From the NCBI GenBank assembly GCA_964442075.1, contig CAYTWH010000038.1, forward strand, positions 1 to 29,817: DNA of 29,817 bases, in the 5' to 3' direction. The position numbers were made by a program, and so were the translations under genes. This document shows, piece by piece, positions 24,095 through 29,817 of this stretch. Position 1 is the stretch's first letter; each line of letters begins with the position of its first letter. This DNA comes from CAYTAU01 sp964442075. Lineage in GTDB: Bacteria; Bacteroidota; Bacteroidia; Bacteroidales; CAYTAU01. Below the pieces are notes generated by a model. It saw nothing but the letters and a program-made list of their open reading frames with translations, was not told the origin of the DNA and searched no databases.

Positions 24095-24547
24095 TTATTC
24101 TTTTTGTTTTGAATCAATTAATATCGTTACTGGACCATCATTAATTAGATCAATTTCCATCATTGCACCAAATTCTCCAGTTTTAATTTCATTTTTCACA
24201 AGCATGTTAAGAGCATTAATAAACTTATTATATAACGGAATTGCCAAATTTGGTTTTGCAACACGAATATACGATGGTCTGTTTCCTTTTTTTGTTTTTG
24301 CATGTAATGTAAATTGGCTAATTACCATAATTTCACCGTTTATTTCATTTACATTCAAATTCATTATTTCATTTTTGTCATTAAAGATACGTAATTGTGA
24401 TATTTTTTTTACAAGCCAATCAATATCTTCTTTTGTATCCGTTTCTTCAATTCCTAAAAAAATTAACATTCCATAATTTATTGAAGAAACAATCTTTTTT
24501 TTAATTGTTACAGAGGATTTTGAAACTCTTTGAATAACAACTCGCAT
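24095..24547 (-). CDS. dtd: D-aminoacyl-tRNA deacylase
   Basis: It hydrolyses D-amino acids (and glycine) wrongly attached to tRNA. The 150-residue length is typical of DTD1. Family motifs visible are MRVVIQRVSKSSVTI at the start, SQFTLHAKTKKGNRPSYI (the SQFTL catalytic loop, with its threonine) and NDGPVTI (the Gly-cisPro chirality motif) near the end. It stands alone between two T9SS-sorted secreted-protein genes and is divergent from the endonuclease gene. Confidence 0.95.
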   Translation of the reverse strand: MRVVIQRVSKSSVTIKKKIVSSINYGMLIFLGIEETDTKEDIDWLVKKISQLRIFNDKNEIMNLNVNEINGEIMVISQFTLHAKTKKGNRPSYIRVAKPNLAIPLYNKFINALNMLVKNEIKTGEFGAMMEIDLINDGPVTILIDSKQKE

Positions 24548-24628
24548 AATCTAAATGATTTTTCCAAACAATATTAGTAATTTTACGTATATTAATCAGC
24601 ATATAATATTATTAATTTGAATTTATTA

Positions 24629-25669
24629 ATGATGAGAAAGGTGTTTTTTGTAATATTTCAGTTTGTATTTTTTATATCTTTTAGTCAAATCCCTGCAGGA
24701 TATTATGATTCTGCTGCAGGATTGAATGGAGAATCTTTAAAAATATCCTTACATAATATTATTGATAATCATACTGCTGTTGATTATTCAGCTATACATG
24801 CATATTACGAGTCAACAGATAAAAAACCAAATGGAAAAGTTTGGGACATATATTCTAGTGTAGCATCCGGTACACCTCCGTATGAGTATTCATTTATACC
24901 TGCAGATCAATGTGGTAATTATTCACAAGAGGGTGATTGCTATAACAGAGAACATTCATGGCCAAAAAGTTGGTATGGCGGAGAAGTTATGCCTATGTAC
25001 ACCGATCTGTTTTTGGTTTATCCATCAGATGGATATGCAAATGGAAAAAGAAGCAGTTACCCTTATGGTGAAGTTAATAGCGCAAGTTGGACATCTTTGA
25101 ATGGAAGCAAGCTGGGAAATTGTGTTGCTGCCGGATATACGCAAACAGTATTTGAACCAATTGATTTATTTAAGGGTGATTTAGCCCGGTCATATTTTTA
25201 TATGTCAGTAAGATATTATAATGAAGATAGTAGCTGGCCTGGCAGCGATATGGTTGATGGAGCAGAACTAAAACCATGGGCATTAAGCCTAATGTTAAAT
25301 TGGCATTATAACGACCCTGTTAGTCAAAAAGAAATTGACAGAAATAATGCAATATATGTTATTCAAAATAATAGGAATCCTTTTATTGATCATCCAGAAT
25401 GGATTGATTCTATCTGGAATCCAACATTTAATATAGAGATTATTCCGGAAAATTATCATATTAAAATATACCCTAATCCTACTGATGGAAAAATAATTAT
25501 TGAAACAAAAGACTTGTTGGAAGTAGAGATAATTAATTTAATGGGTACAATTGTACAAAAATTTAAAAATACATCAAAAATTGATATAAGTAAGCAATCA
25601 AAAGGAATTTACTTTATAAAAATAACAAACAAAAAAAGCACTGTAGTTGAGAAAATAATATTAGAGTAA
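24629..25669 (+). CDS. Secreted endonuclease I family nuclease with T9SS sorting domain
   Basis: It is related to E. coli EndA and other endonuclease I (His-Me finger) enzymes, which cut DNA nonspecifically outside the cell. A signal peptide (~1-20, ending SFSQ) precedes the nuclease domain, whose catalytic NREHSWPKSWYGG motif lies near residues 106-118 (counted from this start). Further matches are DLFLVYPSDGYANGKRSSYPYG, FEPIDLFKGDLARSYFYM and WALSLMLNWHYNDPVSQKEIDRN. The last ~70 residues are a sorting domain (YPNPTDGKIII ... GIYFIKITNKKSTVVEKIIL), so the enzyme is exported by the type IX system. I chose the ATG at 24629 over an in-frame TTG at 24617; a second ATG follows directly. The likely use is degradation of extracellular DNA for nutrients. 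Confidence 0.93.
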   Translation: MMRKVFFVIFQFVFFISFSQIPAGYYDSAAGLNGESLKISLHNIIDNHTAVDYSAIHAYYESTDKKPNGKVWDIYSSVASGTPPYEYSFIPADQCGNYSQEGDCYNREHSWPKSWYGGEVMPMYTDLFLVYPSDGYANGKRSSYPYGEVNSASWTSLNGSKLGNCVAAGYTQTVFEPIDLFKGDLARSYFYMSVRYYNEDSSWPGSDMVDGAELKPWALSLMLNWHYNDPVSQKEIDRNNAIYVIQNNRNPFIDHPEWIDSIWNPTFNIEIIPENYHIKIYPNPTDGKIIIETKDLLEVEIINLMGTIVQKFKNTSKIDISKQSKGIYFIKITNKKSTVVEKIILE

Positions 25670-25693
25670 CGGTTTTAGCCACTTTTGCTATTA

Positions 25694-25951
25694 TTAACGA
25701 TTATAATCTTCTTTTGGTTTTGCTTTTTTCACTACAATTGGTCTTCCATCAAGTTCGCTTTCATCCAGGCTACTGATAGCAGACATAGCTTCTGTATCAT
25801 CGGGCATTTCAACAAATCCAAAACCTTTTGAACGTCCCGTATATTTGTCCATAATAATTTTCACAGAACTAACTTCTCCAAAAGCCTCAAAAACTTCTTT
25901 TAGACTATCCTCTTTAGTGTTATAGTCTAATTTTGCAATAAAAATATTCAT
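25694..25951 (-). CDS. RRM-type RNA-binding protein
   Basis: This 85-residue protein is a single RNA-recognition motif. RNP2 is at the N-terminus (IFIAKL, residues ~3-8), and RNP1 KGFGFVEM carries the stacking aromatics at ~43-50. Bacterial members are cytoplasmic and bind U-rich or stem-loop RNA. It ends about five residues after the fold, without the Gly/Arg-rich tail seen in some homologues. It stands alone; no clear promoter was found in the 118-bp gap towards tadA. Confidence 0.93.
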   Translation of the reverse strand: MNIFIAKLDYNTKEDSLKEVFEAFGEVSSVKIIMDKYTGRSKGFGFVEMPDDTEAMSAISSLDESELDGRPIVVKKAKPKEDYNR

Positions 25952-26069
25952 AAAAAATAATTAAAATAATTAAAAAACTTTTCACAATAGTACTATAATT
26001 TCTTTTAAAAACCAAACTCTTTCACTTCTCGCAGTATAGTAATATGCTAATTATGTAATTGATATTGAA

Positions 26070-26519
26070 TTATTCTTCTCGTAATTTTTCAAAAAAGTTT
26101 TTTAATATTTCTGAACATTCATTTTTAAAAATACCTTGAACTATTTTTGTCGACGGATGAAGAATATTTTTTTGAATTAAAGAAAACCCTTTTTTTTCAT
26201 CATCGGCACCATATACCAATTTGCCAATCTGTGCCCAATTTAATGCCCCTGCACACATTACACAGGGTTCAAGAGTAACATACATAGTGCATTCATTCAA
26301 ATATTTTCCGCCAATATAATTTGTTGCAGAAGTTATTGCTTGCATTTCTGCATGAGCTGTAACATCATTTAATGTTTCCGTTAAATTATGAGCACGAGCA
26401 ATAATTTTTTCATTGCTAACAACAATTGCACCAACAGGAACTTCATTTTTGTCGAATGCTTTTTGTGCTTCCTGTAAAGCAATTTTCATAAAAAATTCAT
26501 CTGTAAAAGTTGTAGTCAT
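26070..26519 (-). CDS. tadA: tRNA-specific adenosine deaminase
   Basis: It converts A34 to inosine in tRNA-Arg(ACG). It has the zinc deaminase motifs HAE at H56-E58 and PCVMC at P85-C89 (zinc ligands H56, C86, C89; proton shuttle E58), and N-terminal MKIALQEAQKAFDKNEVPVGA typical of TadA. The 149-residue length is normal. It is divergent from aspS across a 112-bp gap. Confidence 0.95.
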   Translation of the reverse strand: MTTTFTDEFFMKIALQEAQKAFDKNEVPVGAIVVSNEKIIARAHNLTETLNDVTAHAEMQAITSATNYIGGKYLNECTMYVTLEPCVMCAGALNWAQIGKLVYGADDEKKGFSLIQKNILHPSTKIVQGIFKNECSEILKNFFEKLREE

Positions 26520-26597
26520 ATTATATGTATTATTTGTAATACTTATCTTGATTTTGAAGTAACGATAGATTTCGCTATTAGCAAAAAATTCATCACT

Positions 26598-26627
26598 TTT
26601 GTATTTACAAAAATAAACTAAATTTTG
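26598..26627 (+). promoter_or_regulatory. Possible promoter of aspS
   Basis: TTTG at 26598-26601 is followed 17 bp later by TAAATTTTG (26619-26627), which resembles TAnnTTTG with one extra base. It ends four bases before the start codon, so the leader would be very short. The match is imperfect. Confidence 0.28.
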
Positions 26628-26631
26628 AGAA

Positions 26632-28389
26632 ATGTACAGAACACATACTTGTGGTCAGTTAAGAATAGAGAATGTTAAGAATGAGGTTGTTCTAAGTGGT
26701 TGGGTACAGAGAATACGAGATAAAGGCTCAATTATCTGGATAGATTTACGCGACAGATATGGAATTACACAATTGGTTTTTGATGAATCGATATGTGATG
26801 CCGAACTTATTAAGCAAGCAAAAAAATTGGGGAGGGAATTTGTAATAAAAGTAAACGGTGCGGTAATTGAACGAGAATCTAAAAACCCAAAAATGCCTAC
26901 CGGAGATATTGAAATAAGAGTTGAAAAGCTTGAAATTCTAAACAAATCTGATGTGCCACCATTTACAATTGAAGATGAAACCGATGGAGGCGATGAAATA
27001 AGAATGAAATACAGGTATTTAGATTTACGACGTAATACCGTAAAAAATGCTTTGCAACTACGACATAAAATGTCTCAAAAAATAAGAAATTTTTTGGACA
27101 CTAAAGATTTTACAGAAATAGAAACTCCATATTTAATAAAATCAACACCTGAAGGTGCTCGTGATTTTGTTGTTCCATCTCGTATGAATAAGGGGCAATT
27201 TTATGCACTTCCACAATCTCCCCAAACTTTTAAACAATTACTTATGATTTCTGGGTTTGATAAATACTTTCAGATTGTAAAATGTTTTAGAGATGAAGAT
27301 CTCAGAGCAGATCGTCAACCGGAATTTACACAAATTGATTGCGAAATGACATTTGTTGAACAAGAGGACATTTTAAATACATTTGAAGAGCTTATAAAAC
27401 ATTTATTTAAAGAAATTAAAAACATTGATATTTCTTATAAATTTCCACACATTACTTATAATGATGCAATAAATTTTTATGGTTCGGACAAGCCGGATAT
27501 TCGTTTTGAGATGAAAATTGTTGATTTAACCAAAGAGGTTAGAGGAAAGGGATTTATGGTTTTTGATAATTCAGAATATGTTGGAGGTATTGTAGCAAAA
27601 AATTGTTCGGAGTATTCAAGAAAACAGCTAGATAATTTAACAAAATTTGTTCAAAAACCGCAAATTGGGTCAAAAGGATTAGTTTATGTAAAATGTAATA
27701 ATGATGGAAGCTTTAAATCATCGGTTGATAAATTTTTCACAAAGGAAGAATTTAGTAATTGGATGAAAATAATGAATGCGGAAAAAGGTGATTTATTGTT
27801 AATACAGGCAGGGAAGAAAATACATACATTAAATGCTTTAAGCGAATTACGTCTTGAAATGGGCGAACGCCTGGAATTGCGTGATAAAAACAAATTTTCT
27901 CCATTATGGCTTGTAGATTTTCCTCTTTTTGAGTGGGATGAGGAATCTAAACGATATCATGCAATGCATCATCCTTTTACTTCTCCTAAAGAAGAGGATA
28001 TGGAATTGTTTAATAAAACCGCTGATAATGTAAGAGCAAATGCTTACGATCTTGTAGTAAATGGTGTTGAATTAGGAGGAGGCTCTATACGTATTCATGA
28101 CAATAAAATTCAACAAAAAATGTTTGAATATCTTGGTTTTTCGAAACAAGAAGCAGAAAATCAGTTTGGGTTTTTATTAAATGCTTTTAAATACGGTGCT
28201 CCACCGCATGGCGGTATTGCTTTTGGTTTTGACAGACTTGTAGCTTTATTTGCTGGTTATGAGTCAATAAGAGATGTGATGGCATTTCCTAAAAATAATG
28301 CGGGACGTGATATTATGATAGATTCTCCATCATATATATCAAACGAACAATTAAAAGACCTGAATTTGAAAATTGATAAATCAGAATAA
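26632..28389 (+). CDS. aspS: Aspartyl-tRNA synthetase
   Basis: This 585-residue class II synthetase is of the bacterial type. It has an N-terminal OB-fold anticodon-binding domain (~15-105) and the class II motifs: motif 2 FRDEDLRADRQPEFTQID (219-236) and motif 3 GGIAFGFDRLVALFAG near 543-558. The bacterial insertion domain lies between them (~290-410). Aspartate-site residues typical of AspRS (QSPQTFKQLLM, DCEMTF) are present. It is followed 11 bp later by a histidine kinase gene on the same strand. Whether it is discriminating or also charges tRNA-Asn cannot be decided by eye. Confidence 0.97.
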   Translation: MYRTHTCGQLRIENVKNEVVLSGWVQRIRDKGSIIWIDLRDRYGITQLVFDESICDAELIKQAKKLGREFVIKVNGAVIERESKNPKMPTGDIEIRVEKLEILNKSDVPPFTIEDETDGGDEIRMKYRYLDLRRNTVKNALQLRHKMSQKIRNFLDTKDFTEIETPYLIKSTPEGARDFVVPSRMNKGQFYALPQSPQTFKQLLMISGFDKYFQIVKCFRDEDLRADRQPEFTQIDCEMTFVEQEDILNTFEELIKHLFKEIKNIDISYKFPHITYNDAINFYGSDKPDIRFEMKIVDLTKEVRGKGFMVFDNSEYVGGIVAKNCSEYSRKQLDNLTKFVQKPQIGSKGLVYVKCNNDGSFKSSVDKFFTKEEFSNWMKIMNAEKGDLLLIQAGKKIHTLNALSELRLEMGERLELRDKNKFSPLWLVDFPLFEWDEESKRYHAMHHPFTSPKEEDMELFNKTADNVRANAYDLVVNGVELGGGSIRIHDNKIQQKMFEYLGFSKQEAENQFGFLLNAFKYGAPPHGGIAFGFDRLVALFAGYESIRDVMAFPKNNAGRDIMIDSPSYISNEQLKDLNLKIDKSE

Positions 28390-28400
28390 ATTTTAAATTA

Positions 28401-29817
28401 ATGGACAAAGATTATCCAAAAAATAAAGACCCCGATTTTTTTCAGCACGAAAATATAATAAATTCTGAAATACAAAATTTAATACTTGAAAATGCCAATG
28501 TATTAATTACAATCATTCAAGATGGAAGGATAAAATATGCAAATAATTTAACAATAAATAAATTAGGGTACTCGGCAAAAGAATTATTGAAAGATGATTT
28601 TATTAACTTTATTCATCCTGACGATCAAAGTTTTGTATATAATAACTATGTTAATCGCTTAAAAGGAATTGATTCTGACACATACGATTTTAGAATACAA
28701 AAAAAAGACAAAACTTTTTTATGGGTTAGAATTAGATCAGAGCTTATTAAACTAAAAAATGGATATGGCGTTTTGTCTTTTTTTTCTGATATAAACAAAG
28801 AAAAGCAAGCAGAACAAGACAAGATGGAGTATTCTAAAAATATGGCTTTTCTTTCGGAATCTGCATTAGCATTATTAAACTTGAAAGACGAAAAAGAAAT
28901 ATATACCTATTTAATAAAGTATTTGACTAAACTTATTGATGCAAAACTATATGTAGTATCCTTTATTAATATTAATGACAAAAATATTGTCCCACATATA
29001 ATTGAAGGGGAAAACGATTTAAAGAGCATGATATCGGAATATTTTAAAAAAGATTTTGATAAAATTAATTTAGAAATTAGTGATTTTGCAATAGATGAAT
29101 TATCCAAAGGCTCTTTAATACAAATTCCCGGGGGATTTTTTGAATTTGCATTTGGAGCAATTCCTAAAGAAATTTGTAATGATATTGAGGAAAAATACAA
29201 TTTAGGCAATATTTTTTCAATAGGCTTAAATCGTAATGATAATTTGTTTGGATGTATTTCTTTTGTGCTTGAAAAAAATCAGACTATTAAAAATAAAGAG
29301 ATTATTGAAACATTTATAATGCAAGTAGCTATTGCTCTATATCATATGCGCATAGAAAAAGAGTTAATTGTTGCAAAAGAAAAAGCAGAAACATCCGATA
29401 ATTTAAAATCTACATTTGTTGCAAATGTTTCACATGAAATAAGAACACCCCTTCATGCGATTAGTGGATTTTCAAAAATTTTAAATACTAAAAATATTAG
29501 TGAAGAAAAAAAACATCAGTTTTTACAATATATTCAAACAAATTGTGATATTCTACAAAATTTAATTAACGATATTATTAGTATTTCTCAACTCGAAGCA
29601 CAACAAATGCTAATATTTAAACAAGAATGTGTTATAAAGGAGATATTAAATGATGTTTATTATACATTTAGCGAAGAATTAAAAAGAAAACAGGATAAAA
29701 ATGTCGAGCTTAAATTAGAGATACAAAGTGAAACCAATAATATCATTATTTTTTCTGATTCATTAAGAATAAGACAGGTGTTAAATAATCTTTTATCAAA
29801 TGCAGTAAAGTTTACAT
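28401..29817 (+). CDS. Soluble PAS-containing sensor histidine kinase, 3' end missing
   Basis: The frame is open from this ATG to the window edge (472 codons), so the C-terminus is lost. Residues ~20-145 form a PAS domain with a PAC-like end (GYSAKELLKDDFINFIHPDD ... FLWVRIRSELIKLKNGYG). A GAF-like region follows (~150-310), then a coiled-coil and the HisKA domain with H-box SHEIRTPLHAI. The phosphorylated histidine is H345. The N-box of the ATPase domain (RQVLNNLLSNAVKFT) is reached at the edge. No membrane segment is seen, so it is a cytoplasmic sensor. It lies 11 bp after aspS and could be cotranscribed. The signal and the response regulator are unknown; a receiver domain may follow beyond the window. 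Confidence 0.9.
   Translation, partial: MDKDYPKNKDPDFFQHENIINSEIQNLILENANVLITIIQDGRIKYANNLTINKLGYSAKELLKDDFINFIHPDDQSFVYNNYVNRLKGIDSDTYDFRIQKKDKTFLWVRIRSELIKLKNGYGVLSFFSDINKEKQAEQDKMEYSKNMAFLSESALALLNLKDEKEIYTYLIKYLTKLIDAKLYVVSFININDKNIVPHIIEGENDLKSMISEYFKKDFDKINLEISDFAIDELSKGSLIQIPGGFFEFAFGAIPKEICNDIEEKYNLGNIFSIGLNRNDNLFGCISFVLEKNQTIKNKEIIETFIMQVAIALYHMRIEKELIVAKEKAETSDNLKSTFVANVSHEIRTPLHAISGFSKILNTKNISEEKKHQFLQYIQTNCDILQNLINDIISISQLEAQQMLIFKQECVIKEILNDVYYTFSEELKRKQDKNVELKLEIQSETNNIIIFSDSLRIRQVLNNLLSNAVKFT

Noticed and set aside
24617..24628. TTG start for the endonuclease
   Set aside because: Two ATG codons follow directly and give a cleaner signal peptide.

Overview
The window is AT-rich DNA from a member of the Bacteroidota, probably an anaerobic or facultative Bacteroidia. 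The grounds are: type IX secretion C-terminal sorting domains on two secreted proteins, several TAnnTTTG (-7) promoter elements, a TPR plus PD40 envelope protein, and an NrfHA / CcsBA-type respiratory cluster. No species can be named from sequence alone. Both edges cut genes: a repeat-domain protein at the left and a histidine kinase at the right.

Left third (1-7.1 kb): a Crp/Fnr-family regulator is divergent from a plus-strand run of ferredoxin, small cupin, NrfH, NrfA and two cytochrome c maturation proteins (ResB/CcsB-like and CcsA/ResC-like). This reads as a self-contained module for ammonifying nitrite reduction or nitrosative-stress defence: a regulator, an electron-transfer protein, a quinol-oxidising NrfH, the pentaheme reductase, and the machinery to attach its hemes. 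A perfect 16-bp palindrome in the divergent promoter is a strong candidate operator. It lies about 40 bp upstream of the predicted start site of the ferredoxin gene.

Middle (7.1-15.3 kb): TsaB and an efflux adaptor (minus strand), a TPR/PD40 protein lacking the usual OmpA domain, a XerD-type recombinase, then cysC-cysD-cysN, which make PAPS from sulfate. No sulfite-forming reductase is in the window. After cysN comes about 680 bp without a convincing conventional gene. It contains an eleven-unit 21-bp tandem array with near-identical 17-bp inverted repeats at its ends.

15.3-16.6 kb: a 59-residue two-helix membrane protein and a very AT-rich gene whose product has a HEPN-like R-x4-H motif. 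This is the best candidate in the window for an undescribed small (possibly defence or toxin) system, but that is inference.

16.6-23.4 kb: a tightly packed minus-strand operon of a TetR regulator, TolC-like factor, lipoprotein adaptor, two separate ABC ATPases and two ABC-2 permeases, organised like E. coli cecR-ybhGFSR plus an outer-membrane factor. The two ATPases carry complementary substitutions that all fall in one composite nucleotide site, predicting an asymmetric transporter. A well-formed promoter and four 13-bp direct repeats precede the regulator.

Right end (23.5-29.8 kb): a T9SS-sorted secreted protein, D-aminoacyl-tRNA deacylase, a secreted endonuclease I with a sorting domain, an RRM protein, TadA, AspS and a soluble PAS-containing histidine kinase. 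No rRNA, tRNA, insertion sequence or CRISPR array was recognised.
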